Assembly: GCF_003711225.1 (NCBI RefSeq)
Contig: NZ_CP031030.1
Location: forward strand, 3,100,001 to 3,164,000
From: Runella sp. SP2
Lineage (GTDB): Bacteria; Bacteroidota; Bacteroidia; Cytophagales; Spirosomataceae
Direction: 5' to 3'
DNA length: 64,000 nucleotides
Positions 17,815 to 27,936 of this stretch are shown piece by piece. The stretch's first letter is position 1; each line of letters begins with the position of its first letter. The position numbers and the translations under genes were made by a program. Below the pieces are notes generated by a model. It did no database searches and was not told the DNA's origin. It saw nothing but the letters and a program-made list of their open reading frames with translations.

Positions 17815-18753
17815 ATGAAACGTACATTAATCGGTTCGGCGCTCTGCGCTTTATTATTGGCAGGTTGCGGACAAGGTAGCAGCGACAACAAAGAAGCCAG
17901 CGGTGGCAAAAAAATGAAGATTGGGGTGACGATGCTCAGTATGCAAAATGAGTTTATCGTGAAAGTAAGCGATGAAATTGAGAAAAAAGCCCAAGAAATG
18001 GGCGTTGAACTCATCGTCGTTGATGCTGAGCGCTCGGCTTTAAAGCAAGTCGAACAAGTCGAAAGCTTCATTGCGCAGAAAGTCGATGCCATCATCATGA
18101 ATCCCTGCGAAGTAGAAGCCAGTTCGCCCGCAGTGACCAAGGCATTGGCCGCTAAAATCCCCATTGTTAATGTCAATTCGGAAACCAGTGCCGCCCCTAC
18201 TGCTTTTGTGGGTTCAGATGATGTGGAATCGGCGCGGATTGCGATGAATTATATTGCGGAAAAACTCGGCGGAAAAGGCAACATTTTGATGATGCACGGC
18301 TACATGGGACAAGCCGCCCAAATTAAACGGGAACAAGGCGCGCGAGAAATCCTTCAAAAGAACCCTAATCTAAAACTACTTGCCCACCAAACCGCCGAGT
18401 GGGACCGCGCCAAGGCCATGTCGCTCATGGAAAACTGGATTCAATCTTACGGCGCAAATGTCAATGCCGTTTTTGCCCAAAACGACGAAATGGGCATGGG
18501 TGCTGTGAATGCCCTGACGGCAGCTGGCATGAAAGACAAAGTCATTGTGGTCAGTATTGATGCCATTCCAGACGCGCTACAAGCCGTCAAAAAAGGGACA
18601 CTTAACGCAACTGTATTCCAAAACGCCCAGCAGCAAGGTGCCAATGCCCTCGAAACGGCCGTTAAAATTGTAAAAGGGGAAAAATTTGAAAAACAAACCT
18701 TAATTCCCTTTCAGCTCGTGACCAAGGAAAACGTAGAAACGTTCCTAAAATAG
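17815..18753 (+). CDS. Sugar ABC transporter substrate-binding lipoprotein (RbsB type)
   Basis: 312 residues. Lipobox LLLAGCGQ (Cys about 19) anchors a periplasmic-binding-protein type I fold: MKIGVTMLSMQNEFIVKVSD, DAIIMNPCEVEAS, FVGSDDVESARIAMNYI, FAQNDEMGMGAVNAL, VVSIDAIPDALQAV. These are the usual sugar-contact loops of RbsB-like proteins (N, D residues). It supplies sugar to the importer encoded just upstream; ligand unknown, possibly the product released by the SusCD/haem-protein locus that follows. A strong terminator follows. Confidence 0.92.
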   Translation: MKRTLIGSALCALLLAGCGQGSSDNKEASGGKKMKIGVTMLSMQNEFIVKVSDEIEKKAQEMGVELIVVDAERSALKQVEQVESFIAQKVDAIIMNPCEVEASSPAVTKALAAKIPIVNVNSETSAAPTAFVGSDDVESARIAMNYIAEKLGGKGNILMMHGYMGQAAQIKREQGAREILQKNPNLKLLAHQTAEWDRAKAMSLMENWIQSYGANVNAVFAQNDEMGMGAVNALTAAGMKDKVIVVSIDAIPDALQAVKKGTLNATVFQNAQQQGANALETAVKIVKGEKFEKQTLIPFQLVTKENVETFLK

Positions 18754-18856
18754 TACAGAAAAAGAAATATTTTTTAAAAACAAAATCACATTTTTTCAAT
18801 CAACACCAATGGCCAAAATTCAGTAACTAGCTGAAAAATACAGATTTAATAAAATT

Positions 18857-18900
18857 AAAAAAGGGGGAAACCATGCAAAAACGGTTTATCCCCTTTTTTT
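18857..18900 (+). terminator. Rho-independent terminator of the ABC transporter
   Basis: An A-rich/GGGG stem, AAAAGGGGGAAACC at 18859-18872, pairs with GGTTTATCCCCTTTT (18883 on, one bulge), followed by a run of seven T at 18894-18900. Classic intrinsic terminator about 105 nt after the binding-protein stop. Confidence 0.85.
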
Positions 18901-19036
18901 ATACCAATGATACAGGATTGCATAGGATAGTTCTCTCAGCCACATAAACCATATTTGTATAATGTCAGGGATTTATAGAATTATTTAAAGCCTTGGTACC
19001 ATTCTATTTATTTATAAACACTTAATTTTTTACACC

Positions 19037-22000
19037 ATGCAAAAAAAGTTTATCCTACTTCAGGGTAGAGGCAACTTGTGTGTAGGCATCATTGCCTTAC
19101 TCTTACTTGTAGCTACCAGCTCATTTGCCCAAAACGCCATTAAGGGAAAAATCTCTGCCAAAGACGGAGAAAGTCTTGTTGGAGTAAACGTCGCCATCAA
19201 GGGCACCACCCGTGGTACCAATTCAGATGCCGACGGAAACTACAAACTTGACGTACCCAACGGCTCAACCCTTGTATTTAGCTACATCGGGTATCTTACC
19301 AAAGAAGTTTCAGTAGGTTCACAAACAACCATTAACGTGACACTCGAAACGAATGACAAAATTTTGAATGAAGTTGTGGTCGTAGGTTATGGTAGCCAAA
19401 CAAAGAAAGAAGTAACAGGTGCGGTGCAAACCATTTCTTCAAAAGAAATCAAAGATTTGCCTGTATCACAAATTGGGCAAAAGCTCCAAGGACAAGTTGC
19501 GGGGGTTCAAATCAACCAAACAACGGGTAAGCCTGGTGTTGGGATGAACATTCGTATTCGTGGGCAGCTTTCGGTTTCTGGTGGAAGTGACCCACTTTAT
19601 GTCGTTGATGGCTTTCCTATCACGGGTAATATTGGCGCACTTAACCCTGACGAAATTGAAGACATTTCGATTTTGAAAGATGCGGCTTCTACTTCATTGT
19701 ACGGTTCTCGTGCAGCCAACGGGGTAGTGCTTATCACCACAAAAAGAGGCAAAAACGGACAAACAAACGTAAGTTTTAACGTGTTTACAGGAACGCAGGT
19801 AGTGCCTAAAAAAGGACGTTTTGCAATGATGGATGCCGTTGAGTTTGCTCAGTTTAAGAAAGAACATTACGAAGACTCTAAACTTCCAGTGCCAGTTGAA
19901 TTCCAAAACCCTTCTCAATACGAAGGCAAAAACAATGACTGGTATGATGCCCTCCTCCGCCGTGCGCCGGTTCAAAGCTATAACCTGACTGTTACTTCAA
20001 ATAAAGATAAAGTAAATACATCGCTTGTAGCTGGGGTATTTAACCAAGAAGGGGTGGTATTAAACACTAAATATCAGCGTTACTCTCTCCGTTTGAACAG
20101 CGAGTACAAGGTTTCGGATAAAGTAACGATTGGAATGAACGTTGCGCCTCAGTACGTTTTTGACAACACGCCTCGTACGGATGGTGACCGTGGTACTGGT
20201 ATTTTGTTCAATGCCATTCACACGTGGCCAATCATGCCTATTTATGACGAAAAAGGTGACTTGACCCTTTTCAACCGTTTCCCATCTAGCACAGGTAACA
20301 TCTTTGCGTATCCAAACTGGGTGCGTGCTGCGTATGAATTGAAGAACGAAACAAGACAAACCAACTTGCTTTCTAACGCTTACATTTCGTATAGCCCCAT
20401 CAAAGGCTTGACGTTTAAGTCGTCGATGAACGTAGAATTGCTTAACCAGAAGTTCTTCTTCTTTAATCCATCTACTGCAACGAGTGCCATCAACACTGCC
20501 GTGCCTGTAACGGCCGTTTCGATTCGTCAATCCACGGATAACTTTGGTTGGCTGAACGAAAACTTGGCTACTTATTCTAAGTCATTCAACGACCACAACT
20601 TTGAACTTTTGGCAGGTTATACCAACCAAAGCTTCCGCAGTGAGTCGAGCCGTATTCAAGCAGATACTTACTCGGACGACCGCCTTCCAACGATTCAAGG
20701 AGCCATCAACATCGCTCGTGGTGGTACCAACAGCAACGTACAAGAATGGAGATTGACTTCATTACTTTCACGTTTGACCTATAACTACAAAGGAAAATAC
20801 CTCTTCACGGCCTCTATTCGTCGCGATGGTTCTTCTCGTTTTGGTTCAAACAACCGCTGGGGTACTTTCCCATCGTTATCAGCAGGATGGGTTGTTTCGG
20901 ACGAAGATTTCATGAAAACTTTCGACAAAATCTCGTTTGCTAAAGTAAGAGCAAGTATCGGTGTTACAGGTAACAACAACATTGGTAACTATACACAGTA
21001 CGCCCTTATCAACAACACCGTAAACGCAGTTTTTGGAAGCAACGTAGCCCCAGGTGCAGCAGTAACATCACTTGCTAACGCCAATCTTGGATGGGAAACA
21101 ACTCGCCAAATCGACTTAGGATTTGACATTGGTTTCCTCAATGACCGTTTCCAATTAACTTACGACTACTATACCAAAAATACAACCAACTTGTTGTATG
21201 CCGTTCAGATTCCACAGGAATCAGGCTTTGGTAACTTCAATGACAACATTGGTGAGATTAAGTTTTGGGGACATGAAATCTCGCTTAACACGCGTATTCT
21301 TAGCACAAGCAAGCTCAAGTGGAACGTAAATGGTAACATTTCTTTCAACCGTAACAAAGTACTTGCCTTGGCTGATGGTATTGACCGTGTGTATGGTTTG
21401 CACCACATCACTCGCGTTGGTTATCCTTTTGGACAATTCTACGGACACCAAGCAAATGGGGTATATCAGAATGCAGAAGACCTCAAAAACTCACCTATTG
21501 TTCCTGGACGTTCTTTTGTAGGAACAATCAAACTTGTTGACATCAACGGTGACGGTGTAATTACCAACGGTGGCGACAAAGACGACCGTACCATTTTGGG
21601 TAATCCATTCCCAACATTTACTTACGGCCTTACCACTAATTTAACGTATGGCAACTTTGATTTCAGTGTGGTGGGTTCAGGTTCACAAGGCAACCAACTA
21701 TGGGTTCGTCACTTGTACAGTACTGCTAACCTTGACGGGGTATTCAACCTACACGAAGAAGTAAAATATCGTTGGCGTTCAGAAGCAAATCCTGGGAAAG
21801 GATTCTACGGAACTACCGTAGGTGGTGGTACTGTAACAGGTATTGAGCGTGACTGGCAAAATAGCCGTTTTGTAGCTGATGCGTCTTTCTTTACCATCAA
21901 AAACATCACGGTTGGTTATACCATCAACAAGCCAAACAAAGTGTTCCGTTCGGCACGTATCTATGCTTCTATCCAACAAGCAGTAGTGTTTACGAAGTAC

Positions 22001-22135
22001 TGGGGTGGATCTAACCCTGAAACCAGTGCTCAGCAAGATGGTGGCGGCGACGGTGGTAACCTAAGCCCAGGTGTTGACTTGTTCAACTACCCTGTTCCAC
22101 GTACATCAACCATTGGTATCAACTTTAACTTCTAA
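19037..22135 (+). CDS. SusC/RagA family TonB-linked outer-membrane transporter
   Basis: 1032 residues: signal peptide (about 1-31), a carboxypeptidase-regulatory-like domain (GKISAKDGESLVGVNVAIKG), the TonB-box-like ILNEVVVVGYG, plug domain (QGQVAGVQI, LYVVDGFPI, ILKDAASTSLYGSRAANGV) and a 22-strand barrel ending with aromatic Phe. Forms the glycan or oligosaccharide import channel with the SusD lipoprotein encoded 31 nt downstream. Substrate not readable. No SusR- or sigma/anti-sigma regulator is adjacent. Confidence 0.95.
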   Translation: MQKKFILLQGRGNLCVGIIALLLLVATSSFAQNAIKGKISAKDGESLVGVNVAIKGTTRGTNSDADGNYKLDVPNGSTLVFSYIGYLTKEVSVGSQTTINVTLETNDKILNEVVVVGYGSQTKKEVTGAVQTISSKEIKDLPVSQIGQKLQGQVAGVQINQTTGKPGVGMNIRIRGQLSVSGGSDPLYVVDGFPITGNIGALNPDEIEDISILKDAASTSLYGSRAANGVVLITTKRGKNGQTNVSFNVFTGTQVVPKKGRFAMMDAVEFAQFKKEHYEDSKLPVPVEFQNPSQYEGKNNDWYDALLRRAPVQSYNLTVTSNKDKVNTSLVAGVFNQEGVVLNTKYQRYSLRLNSEYKVSDKVTIGMNVAPQYVFDNTPRTDGDRGTGILFNAIHTWPIMPIYDEKGDLTLFNRFPSSTGNIFAYPNWVRAAYELKNETRQTNLLSNAYISYSPIKGLTFKSSMNVELLNQKFFFFNPSTATSAINTAVPVTAVSIRQSTDNFGWLNENLATYSKSFNDHNFELLAGYTNQSFRSESSRIQADTYSDDRLPTIQGAINIARGGTNSNVQEWRLTSLLSRLTYNYKGKYLFTASIRRDGSSRFGSNNRWGTFPSLSAGWVVSDEDFMKTFDKISFAKVRASIGVTGNNNIGNYTQYALINNTVNAVFGSNVAPGAAVTSLANANLGWETTRQIDLGFDIGFLNDRFQLTYDYYTKNTTNLLYAVQIPQESGFGNFNDNIGEIKFWGHEISLNTRILSTSKLKWNVNGNISFNRNKVLALADGIDRVYGLHHITRVGYPFGQFYGHQANGVYQNAEDLKNSPIVPGRSFVGTIKLVDINGDGVITNGGDKDDRTILGNPFPTFTYGLTTNLTYGNFDFSVVGSGSQGNQLWVRHLYSTANLDGVFNLHEEVKYRWRSEANPGKGFYGTTVGGGTVTGIERDWQNSRFVADASFFTIKNITVGYTINKPNKVFRSARIYASIQQAVVFTKYWGGSNPETSAQQDGGGDGGNLSPGVDLFNYPVPRTSTIGINFNF

Positions 22136-22166
22136 ACCAACGGTTTAACCAAAATCACTGAATGAC

Positions 22167-23678
22167 ATGAAAAAATCCATCATATTTTCTATTGCGTTAA
22201 GCTTGGGTGCTTTTAGTTGCAACACCGACGAATTTCTTACCGTAACGCCCGAAACAGCCCTTAGTTCGGCCACTTTTTTCAAGACAGAGTCTGACTTTAT
22301 TCAGGCTGTCAATGCCGCTTATGTTCCTTTGCGTACGATACACAATATCACATCTCACCTGCTATCAGAACAACATTCTGACAATGCGCGGTATGTGCGT
22401 AACGTACTCTTCGGAGCTACCGAAAACCAGTCGAACTTGGCAGACTTTAACGTACCGACGGCCAATGGTATTACTACCAATGGTAACGTGTTAACAGTCT
22501 ATCGTCAAAACTTCTTGATGATTGCGCGGGCGAATCAGGTATTGGCCTTGATTGATGCCTCTACCATCCCAGATGCCACCAAAAAGAACGTAAAAGGACA
22601 GGCCCTGTTTCTAAGAGCATTGGGGTATTTGGATTTGGCGCGTTATTTCAACCGTGCACCTTTACAACTTACTCCAGTAGGCAACCGTTCGGAAGCAGCT
22701 GCCGCACTTGCTACTGGTGATCAGTTGTATGCTCAAATCATCAAAGATGCCACAGACGCCATTGGTTTACTTCCCGCTAAATCGGCCCAGGAAGCAGGCC
22801 GCGCTACATCGGGTTCGGCTCGTGCGTTGTTAGCAAACGTCTATATGATTCAGAAAAAGTGGACAGATGCTGAAACCCAACTTCGTGCCATTGTTTCGAG
22901 CAATGAATACAGTTTGATGCCTAACTATGGTGATGCTTTCTCAACCAGTACGGGTAACAAAAACACCAAAGAATCAGTTTTTGAAGTACAGTATTTGGAA
23001 GGTTCGGCTGGGCTTAATGGTAACTTTTTGTACAACATGGTTCCTTACCCAATCGCCGCCAACGAACTCGTTACCATTACAGGTACAAGTAATGCGCAAC
23101 CATTATCAGGAGAAGGCAATAATATTCCAACCCCCGATTTGATTGAAGCTTACGAAGCGGGTGATAAGCGTAAAGAGGCTACCATCGGGATGATTACGTT
23201 GAGTGGAGCATTACATGCGGATAAGACTTTCCCGTACATTAAAAAATACGCGAAACCTCACGCATTGCACAACAATCACGGCATGAACTGGCCAATTTAC
23301 CGCTATTCTGAAGTGTTATTGTTCTTGGCGGAAGCGTTGATTGAGCAAAATAAACTTGCCGATGCAACTCCTTTCCTCAATCAAGTTCGTACACGTGCAG
23401 GTTTGGCCAATACCACAGCTACTACCCAAGCAGCCCTCCGCGATGCCGTTTATCAAGAGCGCCGTGTGGAGTTGGCATTTGAGTCGAAGCGTTTGCACGA
23501 TTTGGTTCGCACAGGTCGTTTGGAAACTGTCATTAAAGCATACGGCGACCGAGTGAAGGCAAATAAAGCACGTTACTATTTCCCTGCGGAAGGTTTCGTA
23601 CCAGCCGATGCTTTCACCAACATAACCCCTTACTATGGGCTTCCTGCTGCGGAAGCTGACTTGAGTCCTAATTTCTAG
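22167..23678 (+). CDS. SusD/RagB family nutrient-binding lipoprotein
   Basis: 503 residues. Lipoprotein signal with Cys about 18 (LGAFSCNTD), then the TPR-helix scaffold of SusD proteins: FLTVTPETALSSATFFKTES, ARANQVLALIDA, GQALFLRALGYLDLARYFN, YRYSEVLLFLAEALIEQNK and RRVELAFESKRLHDLVRTGR. It caps the SusC channel on the cell surface and captures the ligand. Followed by a terminator, so the pair is a bicistronic unit. Confidence 0.95.
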   Translation: MKKSIIFSIALSLGAFSCNTDEFLTVTPETALSSATFFKTESDFIQAVNAAYVPLRTIHNITSHLLSEQHSDNARYVRNVLFGATENQSNLADFNVPTANGITTNGNVLTVYRQNFLMIARANQVLALIDASTIPDATKKNVKGQALFLRALGYLDLARYFNRAPLQLTPVGNRSEAAAALATGDQLYAQIIKDATDAIGLLPAKSAQEAGRATSGSARALLANVYMIQKKWTDAETQLRAIVSSNEYSLMPNYGDAFSTSTGNKNTKESVFEVQYLEGSAGLNGNFLYNMVPYPIAANELVTITGTSNAQPLSGEGNNIPTPDLIEAYEAGDKRKEATIGMITLSGALHADKTFPYIKKYAKPHALHNNHGMNWPIYRYSEVLLFLAEALIEQNKLADATPFLNQVRTRAGLANTTATTQAALRDAVYQERRVELAFESKRLHDLVRTGRLETVIKAYGDRVKANKARYYFPAEGFVPADAFTNITPYYGLPAAEADLSPNF

Positions 23679-23687
23679 TTATTTTCC

Positions 23688-23724
23688 TTCGAGCCGATTG
23701 CCGCAGTCGGCTCGAAGTTTTTTT
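23688..23724 (+). terminator. Terminator of the SusC/SusD operon
   Basis: CTTCGAGCCGAT (23688-23699) pairs with GTCGGCTCGAAG (23706-23717; one G-T pair) and is followed by seven T residues. Begins 9 nt after the susD-like stop codon. Confidence 0.85.
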
Positions 23725-23831
23725 GATTCATGGAGGGCTACGTAGCCTATTTTTCAAAGATTAAGGTAAAATAAGGTATTAAAGTATCTTTTACAGTACA
23801 GTTACGATTCCACCCATTAGAACGTTGAACT

Positions 23832-23839
23832 TAAATTTG
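23832..23839 (+). promoter_or_regulatory. Possible -7 promoter box (TAAATTTG)
   Basis: Matches the Bacteroidota TAnnTTTG element, 19 nt before the ATG at 23859, downstream of the susD terminator. No convincing upstream TTTG at the expected distance, so moderate support only. Confidence 0.35.
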
Positions 23840-23858
23840 TATCCATATTTCTATTCCT

Positions 23859-26564
23859 ATGTTCACTAAACACCGCTCTATCCGCGCATTTCTAGTGGCT
23901 TCCGCCCTGTTTACACTAGCGGCGTCTTTTACAATCCTCAACAAAACGGAGCCCGCTGTCAACGGCCGCGACAACCCGAAGGTAGAGAAGCTTCGTCTTC
24001 AGCCTGGTTTTAAAGCAGAGCATTTGTACAGCCCTTCGGACAATAAAGAGGGTTCTTGGGTATCCATGACTTTTGATGACAAAGGTCGAATGATTGTTTC
24101 TGACCAGTATGGCGGCTTATTTCGCTTGAAAATCCCTGCCATTGGCTCAGGAAGCACCGCCCCAACGGTGGAGAAACTCACTATCCCTAAAGCGATGACG
24201 ACTGATACCGTCGGGATGGGATATGCTCAAGGACTGTTGTATGCTTTCAATAGCTTGTACGTCATGATTAACAACCGTAGCAATGCCAAATTCTCCAGAG
24301 GTAGTGGCTTGTATCGTTTGTTTGACACCGATGGTGATGAGCAGTTTGATAAGGTAACGACGATAAAAGAATTTAAAGGTGAAGGTGAACACGGGCCTCA
24401 CAGTATCATTTTATCACCCGACAAACAATCTATTTATATCGTTGCAGGTAACTTTACCCAACCTCCTGCCATGGATAAATACCGTTTACCCGCCGTATGG
24501 CAGGATGACAACTTGTTGCCGATGATTAAAGATCCCCGTGGCCACGATGCCGAACCTAAAGTGCCCGCAGGATGGATAGCCAACATTGACCCAGATGGAA
24601 AAAAATGGGAAATGATTGCATCAGGCTTCCGTAACCCCTATGATATTGCCTTTAATGAAGTGGGTGATTTGTTTACATACGATTCGGATATGGAATGGGA
24701 TTTTGGGCTCCCTTGGTACCGCCCTACACGTATTGCACACGTTACAAGTGGATTGGAATTTGGATGGAGAACTGGAACCGCAAAATGGTCAGCGACTTGG
24801 CCCGACAACCTTCCCGCCATTGTAAACATCGGTCAAGGTTCTCCAACCAACCTTATTCACTTGAAAGATGCTAAGTTTCCTGCCAAATACAAAAAAACAT
24901 TGTTGGCTTTTGACTGGAGCTTTGGGATTATGCACGCTATTCACCTTAAGCCATCAGGCTCAACGTATGCAGGTGAACGCGAAGAGTTTTTGTCGGGGAT
25001 TCCGCTTCCTTTGACCGACGGTGCGATTGGTCCAGATGGTGCCTTGTACTTCCTTACTGGTGGTCGCCGTCTTGAGTCAGATTTATACCGTGTATATTAT
25101 GAGGGCAGCGAAAGTACAGCCCCTGTAGCCGCTACACCGATTAATAAAGACAATGAATTGAGAAGAAGTTTGGAACGCTTCCATGCAACTGTCAACCCTA
25201 GCGCTGTTGCAACTGCTTGGCCTTACTTGAAACACCCTGATCGTCATATTCGCTATGCGGCCCGCGTTGCGATTGAAAATCAGCCCGTAGCCGAGTGGCA
25301 AGACCGCGCTCTTAGCGAGAAAGATCCGATTTCGCTTATCAATGCTTCTATTGCCTTGGCAAGACTTGGTAAAGCCGACCAAAAAAATGCAATTCTCAAA
25401 GGTCTTACGGGAATCAACTTCAAAGGCTTGACCGAGTCTCAACAAGTTGATATTTTACGGGCTGTAGAACTTGTTTTACTTCGTATGGGCAATCCTGATG
25501 CCGCTACCACAGCATTGGTTAACAAGTATTTTAATCCGTTCTACCCTTCAACCAACGCTGATATTAACCGTGGACTTAGCAAAGTGCTCGTCACGCTAGA
25601 TGCGCCTGGTGTAGTGGCAAAAACACTCGCATTACTTGAAGCAAAAGAACAACCAACCAACCTTACCGCTGGTGGTGAAACGGCGACAGCATCGGCTGAG
25701 TTGATCATGCGTAACCCCCAATACGGCTTAGACATTGCCGACATGTTGAAGAGCATGCCCCCTGCACAACAGACTTTCTATGCAACGATGTTGAGCGTAG
25801 CTAAAAACGGTTGGACGCCTGAGCTTCACGAGAAGTATTTCAAGTGGTTCAACAAGGCGTTTAGCTATAAAGGTGGTCGTAGCTACGTTGGTTTTATTGA
25901 CCGTGCGCGTAAACTAGCCTTGAAAAACGTACCAGAAGGTAAAACGGCCTACTACGACAAGCTTTCGGGTGCTGAGTTATTGAGTAAAAATGGAAATGAT
26001 ATTGCAAAAGTAACTTATCCGAAAGGCCCAGGTCGCCAGTGGAAACTTGATAATGCCACAGCCGCCGTAGATGGTAAATTGACAGGCCGTAACTTTGAAA
26101 ACGGTAAAAACATGTACGAAGCCATCACTTGTAACCGTTGCCACAGTATGCGTGGAGAAGGTGGAAGTATCGGACCAGACTTGACACAATTGGGTACGCG
26201 TTTCTCTACCAAAGACATGTTAGAGGCAATTATTGAACCTAATAAGAGCGTGTCAGACCAATACGCAGCAACGCACTTTACGCTCAAAAATGGCGAGTCT
26301 ATCGTGGGTCGTTTGACCAACGAAGATGCTAATGCGTTCTACGTGTCACAAAACCCGTATGAGCCCGAAAAAACGGTAAAGTTGCTCAAGAAAAACGTTG
26401 CTTCACACAAGTACTCTCCTGTTTCTATCATGTATGGCAATTTGATTAATAGCCTAAATGAAGAAGAATTGAAGGACTTGATGGCCTACTTGATGGCAGG
26501 TGGAAACGAGAAAAATGCCGTTTTTGCGACTAAATCTGGTGACGCTCAGAAAGGCGACAAGTAA
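23859..26564 (+). CDS. Secreted PVC-type haem-binding/NHL-like glucose-dehydrogenase domain protein with cytochrome c tail
   Basis: 901 residues. Signal peptide (about 1-22); an N-terminal six-bladed propeller related to PQQ-type sugar dehydrogenases and membrane-bound dehydrogenases (FKAEHLYSPSDNKEG, ASGFRNPYDIAFNEVGDLF, LTDGAIGPDGALYFLTGG); a HEAT-like helical part (about 430-650); and a C-terminal cytochrome c domain with CNRCHSMRGEGGSIGPDL (CxxCH about residue 752). Such proteins are frequent in Planctomycetes and Bacteroidota. Likely periplasmic electron-transferring oxidoreductase or sugar-binding partner of the SusCD system; own promoter and terminator. Confidence 0.85.
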   Translation: MFTKHRSIRAFLVASALFTLAASFTILNKTEPAVNGRDNPKVEKLRLQPGFKAEHLYSPSDNKEGSWVSMTFDDKGRMIVSDQYGGLFRLKIPAIGSGSTAPTVEKLTIPKAMTTDTVGMGYAQGLLYAFNSLYVMINNRSNAKFSRGSGLYRLFDTDGDEQFDKVTTIKEFKGEGEHGPHSIILSPDKQSIYIVAGNFTQPPAMDKYRLPAVWQDDNLLPMIKDPRGHDAEPKVPAGWIANIDPDGKKWEMIASGFRNPYDIAFNEVGDLFTYDSDMEWDFGLPWYRPTRIAHVTSGLEFGWRTGTAKWSATWPDNLPAIVNIGQGSPTNLIHLKDAKFPAKYKKTLLAFDWSFGIMHAIHLKPSGSTYAGEREEFLSGIPLPLTDGAIGPDGALYFLTGGRRLESDLYRVYYEGSESTAPVAATPINKDNELRRSLERFHATVNPSAVATAWPYLKHPDRHIRYAARVAIENQPVAEWQDRALSEKDPISLINASIALARLGKADQKNAILKGLTGINFKGLTESQQVDILRAVELVLLRMGNPDAATTALVNKYFNPFYPSTNADINRGLSKVLVTLDAPGVVAKTLALLEAKEQPTNLTAGGETATASAELIMRNPQYGLDIADMLKSMPPAQQTFYATMLSVAKNGWTPELHEKYFKWFNKAFSYKGGRSYVGFIDRARKLALKNVPEGKTAYYDKLSGAELLSKNGNDIAKVTYPKGPGRQWKLDNATAAVDGKLTGRNFENGKNMYEAITCNRCHSMRGEGGSIGPDLTQLGTRFSTKDMLEAIIEPNKSVSDQYAATHFTLKNGESIVGRLTNEDANAFYVSQNPYEPEKTVKLLKKNVASHKYSPVSIMYGNLINSLNEEELKDLMAYLMAGGNEKNAVFATKSGDAQKGDK

Positions 26565-26585
26565 CACTGACAACTGTCCATATCA

Positions 26586-26617
26586 AAAAGGGAGGCCGCA
26601 TGGCCTCCCTTTTCTTT
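26586..26617 (+). terminator. Perfect-stem terminator after the haem protein
   Basis: AAAAGGGAGGCC (26586-26597) and GGCCTCCCTTTT (26602-26613) form a 12-bp perfect stem with loop GCAT, ending in a T-rich run. It may serve both strands. Confidence 0.85.
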
Positions 26618-26650
26618 TAAGTGTTAGCGAAGTTTGTTTAAAGTTTTACC

Positions 26651-26692
26651 CGCAGATTGGCGCAGATTTAAAGTCGCAGATTTCCGCAGATG
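26651..26692. repeat. CGCAGAT direct repeat cluster
   Basis: Four copies of CGCAGAT at 26651, 26661, 26675 and 26685 in 42 nt, between convergent genes. Such CGCAGATT words recur in intergenic DNA of related bacteria; function unknown. Confidence 0.45.
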
Positions 26693-26695
26693 AAA

Positions 26696-27793
26696 TTATT
26701 TACTGAAAATTTCAGCGAGTTTTTTATTCAAGTTCTCACCTTGTAAGTTTTTTGCAATGATTTTGCCCTCAGGATTAATCAAGAAATTTTGAGGAACAAC
26801 CTGAATATTGTATTGTTTGACTATGTCTGATTGCCATACTTTTAACTCCGAAACATGCGTCCATTCAAGACGATCTTTGTGTATTGCATTCAACCAAGCT
26901 TCTCTCCCATTGGGTCTATCCAACGATACTCCTAAAATGGTAAAGTTTTTGTCTTTGTATTGATGATAATTTTTAACAAGGTTTGGATTTTCCGCTCGAC
27001 AAGGGCCACACCAACTTGCCCAAAAATCAACCAATACATATTTTCCTCGAAAACTGCTTAAAGTCACCGATTTCCCTGAAGTATCTGGCTGAGTAAAATC
27101 AGGAGCAACTGCTCCTACCGAAACCGTTTTAATGAGGGTTAATAATTTTGCGTAATCCTTTCCTAGTTTACTGCTTTTTATTTCCTCTGACAAGGCGGTG
27201 TACATCGGCTCTAATTCAGAAATATCGCTATAGGTGAAATTTGAATATTCTTCCAAAAGACTCAGGCTAAGCATCGAAGTGGTATTTTCCTTTATAAACT
27301 TGGCTTTAATTTGCCAAATTTTGTCGTTGAGCAAATCCTGCTGTTTCACAAACGCATTAGTAAACGCTTGCTGAGCTTTTTGTTCGGAGGAAGCTGATTG
27401 ATATTCTTTTACTATTTGTTTCCACTGGTCTTCGGTGGATTTAAGTGCTATTTTAAGTCTTTGATGGTCAATGTTCATGGGTGAAATCACAACTGCGTTT
27501 TCAATGGAGTCAGCACTAACCACCGTAGTAGTGCCTGGTTCAATGTAAAGCCTAATAGAAGCTTTCCCAGTCGAAATCCATCCATAGTAGGGTCGATTTA
27601 TGGTTCCAGTAACAACAAATTTCCCATTATGAATCTGCGCGGAATCCGTATGCCCAACAGCCCCGACTCCGTAAACTACATAAATTTTGGCTTTGGCATC
27701 CACATTCTTTAATTCTCCTTCGATTCGATAATTACTTTGAGCCCAAAGGAAAATGGGAACTAAGAGAAGTACGGCAAATAGAAAAGATTTCAT
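26696..27793 (-). CDS. TlpA-like thiol-disulfide oxidoreductase with DUF4369-like N-terminus
   Basis: 365 residues. Signal peptide, an N-terminal beta domain typical of Bacteroidota TlpA relatives (NYRIEGELKNVDAKAKIYV), a helical middle, then AhpC/TlpA thioredoxin domain with FWASWCGPCRAENPNL (CGPC catalytic pair about residue 261) and the cis-Pro region VVPQNFLINPEG. Acts in the periplasm, reducing disulfides or supporting cytochrome c maturation; adjacency to the CxxCH protein is suggestive only, since they are convergent. Confidence 0.88.
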   Translation of the reverse strand: MKSFLFAVLLLVPIFLWAQSNYRIEGELKNVDAKAKIYVVYGVGAVGHTDSAQIHNGKFVVTGTINRPYYGWISTGKASIRLYIEPGTTTVVSADSIENAVVISPMNIDHQRLKIALKSTEDQWKQIVKEYQSASSEQKAQQAFTNAFVKQQDLLNDKIWQIKAKFIKENTTSMLSLSLLEEYSNFTYSDISELEPMYTALSEEIKSSKLGKDYAKLLTLIKTVSVGAVAPDFTQPDTSGKSVTLSSFRGKYVLVDFWASWCGPCRAENPNLVKNYHQYKDKNFTILGVSLDRPNGREAWLNAIHKDRLEWTHVSELKVWQSDIVKQYNIQVVPQNFLINPEGKIIAKNLQGENLNKKLAEIFSK

Positions 27794-27882
27794 CGTAGTA
27801 AGTATTTTTAATAATCATTAAAGCCCTGATTATCAACAAAGATAAATATATTATATATACAATTTTAATATATATAATTAAT

Positions 27883-27920
27883 AAAAAAGCCCTTCCAAGT
27901 TTCAAAAACTTGGAAGGGCT
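27883..27920 (-). terminator. Reverse-strand terminator
   Basis: AGCCCTTCCAAGTTT (27889 on) pairs with AACTTGGAAGGGCT up to 27920; the reverse strand continues into six U residues (27883-27888). It lies 17 nt after the stop of the PNPOx-like gene. Confidence 0.8.
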
Positions 27921-27936
27921 AGCTATAAACCAAACC

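Noticed and set aside
18950..18957. TAnnTTTG-type promoter for the SusC gene
   Set aside because: CATATTTG has a mismatch in the key first base and no upstream partner at the right distance.
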